From positions 2,147-62,250 of the forward strand of contig DFHF01000062.1 in assembly GCA_002371825.1 (NCBI GenBank): a DNA stretch of 60,104 nt, given 5' to 3'. This document shows positions 16,072 through 24,373 of this stretch, piece after piece. Made by a program: the position numbers and the translations under genes. Position 1 is the first letter of the stretch, and the number at the start of each line of letters is the position of its first letter. Below the pieces are notes generated by a model. It did no database searches. It worked only from the letters and a program-made list of their open reading frames with translations, and was not told the DNA's origin. This DNA comes from Ruminococcus flavefaciens (GTDB lineage: Bacteria > Bacillota > Clostridia > Oscillospirales > Ruminococcaceae).

Positions 16072-16087
16072 TGTTTCACGTGAAACA
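16072..16087. promoter_or_regulatory. parS site 4
   Basis: Perfect TGTTTCACGTGAAACA exactly filling the space between the mnmE stop and the mnmG leader. Confidence 0.93.
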
Positions 16088-17449
16088 TTATTTTCCTACA
16101 CAAAATCTTGAAAATACTTCATCCACAACAGCGTTGGTTATACGCTGTCCGGTAAGTTCAAGAAGATACTGTTCAGCCTCATCAATTACCACATTAACAG
16201 CATCAAGAAGCTCTCCAAAATCGATTGCTTCAATTGCCTTATCAACACAATCAAGACACATTTCAATACATCTTTTCTGCCTCTCATTTGCTGCTGAAAC
16301 AGAATTAACTGTTTTATCGTTGATCTCAAAGAGCTCTTCGATCTCTTTTTTCAGGTCATCAACACCCTGATTTTCCTTAGCAGAAATATATACTATATGT
16401 TTAAATTTTTCTTTGATAGGCTGAATATCAAGTTCCTGTCCGACATCATTTTTATTTATTACAGCAACACATTTTTTATTATTAATTTTATTAATTAAAT
16501 ATAAATCGTCCTTCGTGAGAGGACAGCCTCCGTCAAAAACTGCAATAATAAGTTCGGATGAACCTATCATTTTTTCAGCCATATCAACTCCGATACCCTC
16601 GATCTTATCATCGGTCTCATGGATACCAGCAGTGTCTGAAAGCCGCAGAACAATATCGCCGATATTGACAGACTCCTCGATAATATCACGGGTCGTGCCG
16701 GCAATATCAGTAACGATGCTTCTACTGTAACCGCTGAGGCAGTTGAACAGTGTAGACTTTCCTACATTCGGGCGGCCGATGATCGCAGTTGACACTCCCT
16801 CACGGAGGATCCTTCCGCAATCATAATTTTTTATAAGCGAAGCAAGATCGCTGCGGATAGATTTCAGCTCTGCTGAGAGATTCTCAGGCTCCACGGCGGG
16901 GATATCATCTTCAGGATAATCTGCCCAGGCAGCCAGGTCTCCAAGAAGGTTCATCAGCCTCTTTGAACATTTATCAGCCATGCGGAAGGCAGCTCCCTCA
17001 CGGAGATTTTCTGCCATTCTCAGCTCCCTCTCACCCTTAGCGGAAATAATATCCATGACTGCCTCCGCCTGTGTAAGGTCAAGCTTTCCGTTCATAAAAG
17101 CACGTTTTGTAAACTCTCCCGGCCCTGCATTCTCAGCACCATTTTTCAGAAGAGCCCGGAGTATCCTTCTTGTGACATACAGTCCTCCATGACATGATAT
17201 CTCCGCAGTATCCTCCCCGGTGTAGCTGTGAGGAGCTCTGAAAACGGTCAGTATGCAGTCATCTATACGTTCGTCGCCGTCATATGCGGTTCCGTAAGCG
17301 CAGGTATACCCCTTCATATCAGCAGCCTTTCTGCCGTTGACAGAGCGGAATACCCTGTCTGCAACAGCGATGGACTCCTCACCTGAAATCCTTATAACGG
17401 CTATACCGCCGGCAGCCTCAGGTGTGGAAATAGCTGCAATAGTTGACAT
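16088..17449 (-). CDS. mnmE: tRNA modification GTPase MnmE (TrmE)
   Basis: GTPase that works with MnmG on tRNA U34, 453 residues. The N-terminal folate-binding domain starts STIAAISTPEAAGGIAVIRI. A helical domain follows, and an inserted G domain carries GRPNVGKSTLFN, DTAGIHE and NKND. The C-terminus ends FCVGK, the C-x-G-K motif essential for modification. ATG 17449 has AGGAG upstream and the conserved start; upstream extensions read into the jag terminator. Confidence 0.97.
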   Translation of the reverse strand: MSTIAAISTPEAAGGIAVIRISGEESIAVADRVFRSVNGRKAADMKGYTCAYGTAYDGDERIDDCILTVFRAPHSYTGEDTAEISCHGGLYVTRRILRALLKNGAENAGPGEFTKRAFMNGKLDLTQAEAVMDIISAKGERELRMAENLREGAAFRMADKCSKRLMNLLGDLAAWADYPEDDIPAVEPENLSAELKSIRSDLASLIKNYDCGRILREGVSTAIIGRPNVGKSTLFNCLSGYSRSIVTDIAGTTRDIIEESVNIGDIVLRLSDTAGIHETDDKIEGIGVDMAEKMIGSSELIIAVFDGGCPLTKDDLYLINKINNKKCVAVINKNDVGQELDIQPIKEKFKHIVYISAKENQGVDDLKKEIEELFEINDKTVNSVSAANERQKRCIEMCLDCVDKAIEAIDFGELLDAVNVVIDEAEQYLLELTGQRITNAVVDEVFSRFCVGK

Positions 17450-17461
17450 AAAATCACTCCT

Positions 17462-17491
17462 AAAAAAACAACGGCAAAAGCTGCCGTTGTT
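17462..17491 (-). terminator. Intrinsic terminator after jag
   Basis: On the minus strand, AACAACGGCA and TGCCGTTGTT pair around a short loop, followed by a T-run. It separates jag from mnmE, so mnmE may rely on read-through or its own promoter. Confidence 0.8.
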
Positions 17492-17507
17492 CTTGTTATT
17501 CATCAGA

Positions 17508-18644
17508 TCAAAGCTCGATCTTTCCGTAGAGGCCGCCCTCCATAGTATCCTCAGGCTTAGGTCTCTTGTAGTCCTTCTCGAAGCTTGTAGAGAGATCAAC
17601 GGATCTGCGCTCCATATTTACCTCTCTGTCACGGTTTCTTCTTTCACCGCCGCGTCTGTCATTTCTTCTTCCGCCGCCTCTTCTGTCGTCACGGCGTCTG
17701 TCGTTCTTTCTGGGGTTATTGGATGAAATGATTATCTTTCTATAGGGCTCTTCGCCGACTGAGCGTGAAGAAACTCCCTCGATATTTGAGATAGCGGAGT
17801 GGATAACTCTTCTCTCATAGGGATTCATAGGCTCAAGAGGCTGTGAACGGCCTGTTCTGAGTACAGACTTAGCAACCTTAGCTGCAAGCTGCTCAAGAGT
17901 ATCCTTTCTCTTGCTGCGGTAGCCGAGGCAGTCAATAGTGATCCTGAAGTAATCCTTATCGCCCTTATTAGCGATGATAGAGCAGAGGTACTGAAGAGAA
18001 TCGAGAGTCTCGCCTCTTCTTCCGATTATTGTGCCGTTGTTATCGCTTTCGATATTGATAACAGCGCCTGATTCGTTCTGATAGATAGTGAACTGAGCAT
18101 CAATTTCGATTGCTCTGAGGATGCTTGTGATATAGTCTCTTGCAAGTTTTACTTTAGGGTTGATCTGAGACTCATCCTCAATGAGTGTAAAGTTATCGAG
18201 GGAGAATTCCTGCTCGTCATTTTCGGGCTCAGAAGCATTTTCAGCCTCGGTGCTGACAGCCTCCTTGACCTCTTCCTTAACAGCTTCCTTGACTTCTTCA
18301 GCCTTCTTCTCGATCTTTTCAGCAGGCTTCTTTACCTCTTCAACCAGCTTTTCTGCTTCGGACTTAGCTTCCTTCTTAACTACCTGCTTGACCTCCTCAG
18401 TCTTTACAGCAGCAGCAGACTTTACAGGAGCCTTAACTTCAGTAACAGGCTTTGAAGCAGCAGCGGCCTGAGCGGGAGCGTCAGCTACAGAAGCCTTTAC
18501 TACAGCTTCCTTCTTGCCTATACCAAACAGTCCCTTCTTGCCCTCTTCGACAATTTCAAATCTGATCTGCTTGTCTTTACCGAACTTTTTAACGGCGAGA
18601 GCCTTGGCCTCCTCGACAGTATCGGCCTTAAAAATTTCAGTCAT
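17508..18644 (-). CDS. jag: RNA-binding protein Jag (KhpB, Jag_N-KH-R3H) with extra linker and Arg-rich tail
   Basis: RNA-binding protein of the Jag/EloR/KhpB family, tied to cell elongation and often encoded with yidC. The 378 residues comprise a Jag_N domain (about 1-52, with the EGKKGLFGIGKKEA signature), an Ala/Lys/Glu linker rich in VEEVKK-type repeats (about 53-145), a KH domain with IIGRRGETLDSLQYL, and an R3H domain with RTGRSQPLEPMNPYERRVIH. After the R3H domain comes an unusual Arg/Asp/Gly-rich tail (RRRDDRRGGGRRNDRRGG) and about 40 more residues. Family members usually end soon after R3H. AGGAGG precedes the ATG. It sits 22 bases after yidC. Confidence 0.93.
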   Translation of the reverse strand: MTEIFKADTVEEAKALAVKKFGKDKQIRFEIVEEGKKGLFGIGKKEAVVKASVADAPAQAAAASKPVTEVKAPVKSAAAVKTEEVKQVVKKEAKSEAEKLVEEVKKPAEKIEKKAEEVKEAVKEEVKEAVSTEAENASEPENDEQEFSLDNFTLIEDESQINPKVKLARDYITSILRAIEIDAQFTIYQNESGAVINIESDNNGTIIGRRGETLDSLQYLCSIIANKGDKDYFRITIDCLGYRSKRKDTLEQLAAKVAKSVLRTGRSQPLEPMNPYERRVIHSAISNIEGVSSRSVGEEPYRKIIISSNNPRKNDRRRDDRRGGGRRNDRRGGERRNRDREVNMERRSVDLSTSFEKDYKRPKPEDTMEGGLYGKIEL

Positions 18645-18666
18645 ATTTATACCTCCTTAATAAAAA

Positions 18667-19821
18667 TCAATCATTATCATCACTTTCGGTGTCATCGTAG
18701 ATGTCGCCGTACTTTTCGGCCATACGCTTTCTGGCCTCTTTTATCTTATCTCTGTTATACTTATTCATTTCCGAACGTGAAGCTTTTTCGCCGTTAGCCT
18801 TCTTGGCAGCGCCTGACTGCTGATTAGCAAGCTCCTGCTGCTCCATCATTCTCTGCATGAAGGTCTTCTTTTCGGGGTGTTTTTCGGCGTATATACGGGC
18901 TTTTTCCTTTTCCTTCTCATTAATTGCCTCAGTACGCTCAGGGGTGAAGTACTGATTGAGAGCGAAGGTTATAACAAATGAGAAGAGTGCAGACCATATC
19001 CAGTAGAAACCGATACCTGCGGGGAGCTTATAAGCGAAATAGATAGAAAGCAGGGGCATGAGGTACATCATAGCAGTCATGCAGCCTGGATTCTGCATAT
19101 TAGGATTAACCTTTTTCTGGTGGATCTGGCTGTATACAGATGAAATGAGCTGAGCAAGTCCTGCAAGGAAGGGGATTATAGCGAGAACGATAGTCTCTTT
19201 GTTCCATGAATCAGGGCTCAGTGAAGGATATTTTGCAAGGTTAGCACCGAGGAAGGTGAACTTATTATAGAAGTCGTCAACCTTCTCAGCGAAGTTATGT
19301 CCCAGGCCTGTAAAAGCGTCATAATGCTTTTCAAGCATTTCTCTGACATAGAGCTCGCTTCTCAGGTCACTGAACTTGAATTTTCCCTTGCTTCCCATAT
19401 CCTGTACACGCAGATTTGAAGCGATCTCTGCGGCCTGTTTTCTTACATCCTTAGGCATACGGAGGATGTGAGTGATAGGCTTGTACACAACGTCGATAAC
19501 TCCGAATACGAGGAACATCTGGATAAATGCGGGGAGACAGCTTCCCATGGGGTTGATGCCTTCCTCCATATAGAGCTTCTGCTGCTCCTCCTGGAGTCTC
19601 TGCGGGTTATTTGAGAAGCTCTTTCTGAGCTTTTCAAGCTTCGGGTTAAGAAGCTGCATACGAGCAGCATTCTTCTGGGTCTTATAGTTTACCGGCAGGA
19701 AGATAAGCTTCGTGACGATAGTAAATATAATGATCGAAAGCGCATAGTTTCCGACCAGATAATCGATGAGCTGCATAAGGTATCCGAAGGGGATACCGAT
19801 GATATCATAAAGTGCGTTCAA
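18667..19821 (-). CDS. yidC: Membrane protein insertase YidC (Oxa1 family)
   Basis: Inserts and folds membrane proteins, alone or with Sec, 384 residues with the five-helix Oxa1 core. Visible features are the first helix after MNALYDIIGIPFGYLMQLID, the cytoplasmic hairpin with NPKLEKLRKSF, and later helices including MYLMPLLSIYFAYKLPAGIGFYWIWSALF. The C-terminal tail is long and charged (KARIYAEKHPEKK onward), as in ribosome-binding variants. The start codon is TTG at 19821, supported by GAGGG 7 bases upstream; an ATG just before is out of frame. An inserted cytosolic loop of about 100 residues between the hairpin and the third helix is longer than in Bacillus SpoIIIJ. Confidence 0.94.
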   Translation of the reverse strand: MNALYDIIGIPFGYLMQLIDYLVGNYALSIIIFTIVTKLIFLPVNYKTQKNAARMQLLNPKLEKLRKSFSNNPQRLQEEQQKLYMEEGINPMGSCLPAFIQMFLVFGVIDVVYKPITHILRMPKDVRKQAAEIASNLRVQDMGSKGKFKFSDLRSELYVREMLEKHYDAFTGLGHNFAEKVDDFYNKFTFLGANLAKYPSLSPDSWNKETIVLAIIPFLAGLAQLISSVYSQIHQKKVNPNMQNPGCMTAMMYLMPLLSIYFAYKLPAGIGFYWIWSALFSFVITFALNQYFTPERTEAINEKEKEKARIYAEKHPEKKTFMQRMMEQQELANQQSGAAKKANGEKASRSEMNKYNRDKIKEARKRMAEKYGDIYDDTESDDND

Positions 19822-19833
19822 TATTCATCCCTC

Positions 19834-20127
19834 TTACATTCTATTGTCTTCATCACTGCTCATGCTGTTATTATGGACAGACAGATAGTCTATCTTTTTA
19901 TATCTGAAAGTGAATTTTTCCGGGACCGGGTCTATACCGCCCATTGACCACGGATTGCAGCGGAGTATCCTCCAGCCTGCGAGGAGAGTACCTCTGAAGA
20001 AGCCGAATCTTTTGAAAGCTCCGAAAGCATAATTGCTGCAGGTGGGATAGTACTTACATTTGGCAGGAAAAAGGGGAGATATACATTTCTGATAGAATTT
20101 TATCAGACCAAGAGCGATATATCTCAT
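19834..20127 (-). CDS. yidD: Membrane protein insertion efficiency factor YidD
   Basis: Small membrane-associated helper of YidC, 97 residues, with the family core FYQKCISPLFPAKCKYYPTC and SNYAFGAFKRFG, GWRILRCNPWSMGGIDPVP. It overlaps the rnpA stop by 4 bases and precedes yidC by 12, giving the standard rnpA-yidD-yidC block. Confidence 0.95.
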   Translation of the reverse strand: MRYIALGLIKFYQKCISPLFPAKCKYYPTCSNYAFGAFKRFGFFRGTLLAGWRILRCNPWSMGGIDPVPEKFTFRYKKIDYLSVHNNSMSSDEDNRM

Positions 20128-20492
20128 TTTCCATTGCCGGACGGCCTGAAGCTGCAGAACATCTTATTGATCTCTGCGATGCCGTATTTCTCCATATACC
20201 CGCAGTACTCCTGAGATCTTATCTCACATATCCTGCTTCTTGCAACAATGACAATATCCATGCCGATAGGCATATCCTTCTCGAAGAGGCGGTAAGCCAG
20301 CCGGATAAGTCTTTTAGCTCTGTTGCGTGAAACGGCATTTCCCACCTTCTTGCCTGCGGTTATGCCGAGGCGGTTGAAGGGGCGGCCGTTTGGTCTAACA
20401 TAGATGACCGAATATTTTGAAGCGGAGTATCTGCCCTTCTTATAAAGTAAAAGAAAATCTTTATTATCGTTCAGAATTTCAGTATAAAGCAT
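20124..20492 (-). CDS. rnpA: Ribonuclease P protein component
   Basis: Protein subunit of RNase P that helps the RNA subunit bind pre-tRNA, 122 residues. The RNR signature is in KKVGNAVSRNRAKRLIRLAYR, with the N-terminal LYKKGRYSASKYSVIYV. The ATG at 20492 matches the usual N-terminus, but the bases just upstream (TATGGTATTATT) contain no Shine-Dalgarno sequence. Expression may depend on coupling or leader structure downstream of rpmH. An intrinsic terminator lies between rpmH and rnpA. Confidence 0.94.
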   Translation of the reverse strand: MLYTEILNDNKDFLLLYKKGRYSASKYSVIYVRPNGRPFNRLGITAGKKVGNAVSRNRAKRLIRLAYRLFEKDMPIGMDIVIVARSRICEIRSQEYCGYMEKYGIAEINKMFCSFRPSGNGK

Positions 20493-20520
20493 AATAATAC
20501 CATAAGCACACTATACTAAC

Positions 20521-20554
20521 AAAAAAGACCACAAAATTTTATAAATTTTGTGGT
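20521..20554 (-). terminator. Terminator between rpmH and rnpA
   Basis: On the minus strand, GACCACAAAATTT and AAATTTTGTGGTC pair around a 3-base loop and run into TTTTTTG. Its position inside the rpmH-rnpA unit suggests attenuation, giving more L34 than RnpA. Confidence 0.82.
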
Positions 20555-20562
20555 CAGCCTCG

Positions 20563-20697
20563 TCAGTGAGTTAATCTTGCTCTGCCCTTAGATCTTCTAC
20601 GAGCTAAAACCTTTCTGCCGTTCTTAGTAGCCATTCTCTTCATGAAGCCGTGCTCCTTCTTTCTGTGGAGCTTCTTAGGCTGATATGTTCTTTTCAT
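20563..20697 (-). CDS. rpmH: Ribosomal protein bL34
   Basis: Small basic large-subunit protein, 44 residues, starting MKRTYQPKKLHRKKEHGFMK and ending RRRSKGRARLTH, diagnostic of L34. GAGGAGG lies 8 bases upstream. It is too short for ordinary ORF cut-offs but is unambiguous. It forms the usual oriC-proximal start of the minus-strand cluster, driven by the consensus promoter at 20.8 kb. Confidence 0.98.
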   Translation of the reverse strand: MKRTYQPKKLHRKKEHGFMKRMATKNGRKVLARRRSKGRARLTH

Positions 20698-20794
20698 TAT
20701 AAGATCCTCCTCTCTTCTCAAATGATATGTTAAGGACATACATCTCCGAAAGAAGAGCAGTCCCGATATGCATATTTCTGCATTACACTAAAAC

Positions 20795-20823
20795 ATTATA
20801 TAATAAAAAAGCGGATATGTCAA
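20795..20823 (-). promoter_or_regulatory. rpmH promoter
   Basis: On the minus strand, TTGACA (20818-20823), 17-base spacer, TATAAT (20795-20800). Both hexamers are perfect. Confidence 0.92.
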
Positions 20824-20859
20824 GGGCTTTTGAAAATTTTTTCGGACAAGGGCTCAATT

Positions 20860-21240
20860 TCATGCTATTTAACAATATCAATATAAATGTGATCGGATAA
20901 TTTTCACTAATTTGTCAGGAAAAAGCCTGTTTAACGAGGAAAATCAAGATATATCACAAAACCGGCCATGCGGTCTTATTTTTCTCAACACAGTGTTGAA
21001 AACTGCTGTTTAAAACTTTTATCCCCGTTGAATAATGTGGAGGAGATCCATGATAAAAATGTTGATACCACAGGATCAATGACCGGAAATGATGATTTTC
21101 AACAGATGAAAGTCTGTCTGGCATAGCTGAAAAGCGGTAATTTTCCCCAGACGGAAGTGGATTCAACACAGTTTTCAACAATATGTCAATTTGTGTGTTG
21201 AGAAAAGGTGTTTTTTCTCAACCTTTGATATATAAAACTG
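20860..21240. other. oriC, rpmH-dnaA part, with DnaA-box-like cluster
   Basis: Gene-free AT-rich segment with repeated TTTTCAACA-type nonamers (two mismatches from TTATCCACA): 20994-21002 (minus), 21096-21104 and 21172-21180 (plus). Close variants also occur around 20985 (TTCTCAACA), 21018 (TTATCCCCG) and 21193-21222. Divergent transcription from this segment and the matching gene order identify it as the left half of a bipartite origin. Which nonamers DnaA binds is inference. Confidence 0.7.
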
Positions 21241-21241
21241 C

Positions 21242-21270
21242 TTGCATTTTAAACACCGGTATGTTATAAT
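21242..21270 (+). promoter_or_regulatory. dnaA promoter
   Basis: TTGCAT (21242-21247), 17-base spacer, TATAAT (21265-21270), about 68 bases before the dnaA ATG. Confidence 0.8.
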
Positions 21271-21337
21271 ATACTATATATTAATATAGGAGAGTGTTGT
21301 TTTTTCACTCATTTCATTTTTTGTACGGAGGTAAATC

Positions 21338-22708
21338 ATGAATTCTTTTGAGGAAGTTTTTGAAAAAGTAAAGAAATACTGCCTTGAAAACGACAAGATA
21401 CCGGAAATAGGCATTAAGACATGGATAGATCAGATGAAGCCCGTAAGCTTCACCCCCACAGAAGCAGTTTTCACCATCCCCACAGATTTCCAGAAAAATA
21501 TAGTTGTTTCAAAATACGTTGATATTCTGAAAGATGCATTCCTGCAGATCCTCGGATTCAATATAGATCTTGTTATAAATGTGGAAAATACAGAATCCGA
21601 AAAAATAAAGGTCCCCACAGACGACGAGCTTGAGAAAAAGCACGCAGAGCTTGAAAAATCCTATAAATTTGCTAACTATGACTATACCTTCGATACCTTC
21701 ATTGAGGGACGCTCCAATGAGTTTGCCCTTGCCTGCAGCAAGTCAGTCGCAAAGAACTGCGGAGAAAAGTCTGTTCCCGATTATAACCCGCTCTTTATAT
21801 ACGGACCTTCAGGAATGGGAAAAACTCACCTTATAACTGCTATTGCCAACGAGGTAAGAAAGAATCACCCAAATTTCAATATAGTATATGTTACCAGCGA
21901 GACCTTCGGAAGTGACCTGGTAAATGCTCTTAATACCAGCCATATCTCCAATTTCCAGGATAAGTACCGCAATGCCGATATTCTTCTTATCGACGATGTT
22001 CAGTTCTTCGCCGGAAAAGAGCGTATGCAGGAGGAATTCTTCCATACCTTCTATAAGCTCCACCAGGAGGGCAAGCAGATAGTTATCACATCTGATAAGC
22101 CGCCGAAGGAGCTCCTCACCCTTGAAGAGAGACTCCGTACCCGCTTTGAGGGCGGACTTATCGCAGATATCTCTGCTCCTGACTATGAGACAAGACTTGC
22201 TATCATCAACAGAAAGTCTGAGCTTTTAGAACTCAAAATGCCCAGTGAAGTTGCAGAATTCATGGCAAACCGCCTGAAATCAAATATCCGTCAGCTTGAA
22301 GGTGCAGTAGTCCGTCTTAAGGCTCTCAATCACTTTGCCGGAAGCCCGATAACCATATCTATGGCTCAGAGCGTTATCCGTGACGTACTTACCGATGAAC
22401 AGCCTATACCGATCACTGTAGAGAAGATCATTTCAGAGGTATCCACAGTTTACGGCGTATCTGCTGATGATATCCGCTCAAATAAGCGCTCTGCACAGAT
22501 CTCCATAGCACGAAAAGTCGCTATATATGTAGTAAGAGAGATCACACAGATGCCTCTTGCCTCTATCGGTACTGAATTCGGCGGAAGAGACCACTCAACT
22601 ATCGTATATTCCGTTACAAGCATATCCGAGGGAATGGAAAAGGATTCCAACCTCAAAAATCTTGTTGAGGACATTATCAAGGACATAAAGGACAAGAGCA
22701 AGGTCTGA
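21338..22708 (+). CDS. dnaA: Chromosomal replication initiator DnaA
   Basis: AAA+ initiator that binds oriC boxes and opens the duplex, 456 residues. Domain I is at about 1-85, followed by a short linker rich in Glu/Lys. Walker A GPSGMGKTHL is near 156-165, Walker B ILLIDDVQFFAGK follows, and the C-terminal domain IV carries the signature FGGRDHSTIVYSV that reads DnaA boxes. GGAGGT precedes the ATG. DnaA-box-like repeats sit on both sides, so autoregulation is likely. Confidence 0.98.
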   Translation: MNSFEEVFEKVKKYCLENDKIPEIGIKTWIDQMKPVSFTPTEAVFTIPTDFQKNIVVSKYVDILKDAFLQILGFNIDLVINVENTESEKIKVPTDDELEKKHAELEKSYKFANYDYTFDTFIEGRSNEFALACSKSVAKNCGEKSVPDYNPLFIYGPSGMGKTHLITAIANEVRKNHPNFNIVYVTSETFGSDLVNALNTSHISNFQDKYRNADILLIDDVQFFAGKERMQEEFFHTFYKLHQEGKQIVITSDKPPKELLTLEERLRTRFEGGLIADISAPDYETRLAIINRKSELLELKMPSEVAEFMANRLKSNIRQLEGAVVRLKALNHFAGSPITISMAQSVIRDVLTDEQPIPITVEKIISEVSTVYGVSADDIRSNKRSAQISIARKVAIYVVREITQMPLASIGTEFGGRDHSTIVYSVTSISEGMEKDSNLKNLVEDIIKDIKDKSKV

Positions 22709-23180
22709 ACATTGAAGGTTGAAAAAGTTGAAAACTCTGTTGAAAGTGTTTGATTCCACATAGTTTTCAACAGAGTGTTAAAAGTGGTGTTGAATCACTT
22801 CCCGGAAGTTTTTTCCTCTTTATCACGAATGATGGACCGTGAAAAAAATGTCATTCAGATAAGCTGTTAACACATTCCGGTTATCAACAATCAACAGCAT
22901 TTTTGAAAACTTTTCCCGCCGGGAACGGTTTCCACAGATCTGTCCACTTTTCACGGCTTTCAACTCCACAAACTTCAACCTCTTCAACACCTCAGAGAAC
23001 GCTCTTCAGAGCTTCCAACAAATTCAAGAATTTCACAACAGCTCCCTGTGGACGTCTTTTTCCAGGAATACAGGGAATAAACCGCTGTTTCAACTTTTAG
23101 ACCGCCCCAACAACAACAACAATATTATATTCTTATCTTATCATACATTATTCTCTCTTTCCTTATCTTATGAAAGACTT
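22709..23180. other. oriC, dnaA-dnaN part: DnaA-box cluster and candidate unwinding element
   Basis: Dense DnaA-box-like nonamers: TTTTCAACA at 22764-22772, TTATCAACA at 22881-22889 (one mismatch from consensus), further TTGAAAA/TTCAACA variants and TTTCCACAG near 22929. The cluster ends in a GC-rich patch (ACCGCCCC, 23101-23108). An AT-rich tract then runs from CAACAACAACAATATTATAT to about 23175, suitable as the DNA unwinding element and possibly DnaA-trio repeats. The box-GC patch-AT tract order parallels the Bacillus dnaA-dnaN origin. Confidence 0.7.
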
Positions 23181-23205
23181 ACCATATCTTGTTGCGGGAG
23201 GCGTT

Positions 23206-23232
23206 GACCTGTCCATGTGTGAAGGACAGGTC
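23206..23232 (+). promoter_or_regulatory. Hairpin in the dnaN leader
   Basis: GACCTGTCC and GGACAGGTC form a perfect 9-bp stem with a 9-base loop, 36 bases before the dnaN ATG. No U-run follows, so it is not a simple terminator; a role in leader stability or translation is a guess. Confidence 0.45.
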
Positions 23233-23268
23233 TCATATACATTTTCATATATCCGGAGGTATTTATTA

Positions 23269-24372
23269 ATGAAATTCATATGCAGCAAATCAGAACTCAG
23301 TGAAGCTATAGGCAACGTATCCCGTGCAGTATCTCCAAAATCTACTATTCCTGCTCTCGAAGGAATAAAAGTAAGAGTAGCAGAGGGTCAGGTAGAGCTT
23401 ACAGCCTATAACCTTGAAATGGGTATCCGTACATCAATCAAGGCAGAAACAGAAGGCTCAGGTGAGTTCGTAGTCGGCACAAGACTCTTCAGTGAGTTTA
23501 CAAGACGTATGTCCGGAGAAGATATAACCTTCGATATCGACGAGAATCTCGTTATCAATATATCCTGTGATGCCACACAGTGCAGCTTCTCAGCAATGTC
23601 AGCTGACGAATATCCGGAGCTCCCTGTTGTTGATTCCGAAAGAAGCTTTACAGTAAAGCAGACTGTTCTCCGCTCTATGATAAATCAGACAAGCTATGCT
23701 ACATCTACAAATGAGAGCAAGCCTGTACTTACAGGAGAACTCTTCGATATAGAAGAAGGCAGCTTCAATATGGTGGCTATAGACGGTTTCCGCCTTGCTA
23801 TCAGAAACGAGCTGACAGACTGCAAGGAGAAGTATCACTTTGTAGTTCCTAAGAAAGCCCTCATCGAGGTATCTACCCTTGTAAAGGATGACGATGAGAA
23901 GCTCTGTACAGTATGCACCAATGACAGACATATCATTTTCCAGATAGATAATGTTGTTGTTATTTCAAGACTTCTTGAGGGAGCCTTCCATAACTATAAG
24001 CTCAGCATCCCCAACGGCTTCAAGACTGAGGTCATCATAAGTAAGAGAGATTTTTCTACCTGTCTCGAGCGCTGCTCACTTCTTATTGACGACAAGAATA
24101 AATCTCCTATCCGCTGCGAAGTAGGCAACGGAGTAATGAAGATAAGCTGCAAGACCGGTATAGGTAAGATAAATGATGCTATATCAGCAGACATTTCCGG
24201 GGAAACAGTTACTATCGGATTCAATAATAAGCTCCTGCTTGAAGCTCTCAGAGCTGCCGAGGGAGATAAGGTCCGCATACGCTTCAACGGCGCAATGAAG
24301 GTAATAGAGATACTCCCTCTCGAAGGTGAGAGCTATATCTTCCTTGTAATGCCTATACAGCTCAAGAACTGA
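23269..24372 (+). CDS. dnaN: DNA polymerase III beta sliding clamp
   Basis: Ring-shaped processivity clamp, 367 residues in three similar domains. The N-terminus MKFICSKSELSEAI and C-terminus YIFLVMPIQLKN are typical, as is FNMVAIDGFRLAI. ATG 23269 is chosen over an upstream in-frame start at 23170 because GGAGG (23255-23259) is correctly placed and the protein then begins like the family. It is followed 1 base later by an unrecognised membrane-protein gene. Confidence 0.97.
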   Translation: MKFICSKSELSEAIGNVSRAVSPKSTIPALEGIKVRVAEGQVELTAYNLEMGIRTSIKAETEGSGEFVVGTRLFSEFTRRMSGEDITFDIDENLVINISCDATQCSFSAMSADEYPELPVVDSERSFTVKQTVLRSMINQTSYATSTNESKPVLTGELFDIEEGSFNMVAIDGFRLAIRNELTDCKEKYHFVVPKKALIEVSTLVKDDDEKLCTVCTNDRHIIFQIDNVVVISRLLEGAFHNYKLSIPNGFKTEVIISKRDFSTCLERCSLLIDDKNKSPIRCEVGNGVMKISCKTGIGKINDAISADISGETVTIGFNNKLLLEALRAAEGDKVRIRFNGAMKVIEILPLEGESYIFLVMPIQLKN

Positions 24373-24373
24373 C

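Noticed and set aside
10706..16087. Noc-binding sites (TTTCCCGGGAAA type)
   Set aside because: Searched by eye through the par region; only TGTTTCACGTGAAACA-type parS sites are present.
20490..20523. TTGTTA/TATTAT promoter for rnpA
   Set aside because: The -10 would lie only 2 bases before the rnpA ATG, leaving no leader. It is kept as unlikely unless a downstream start is used.
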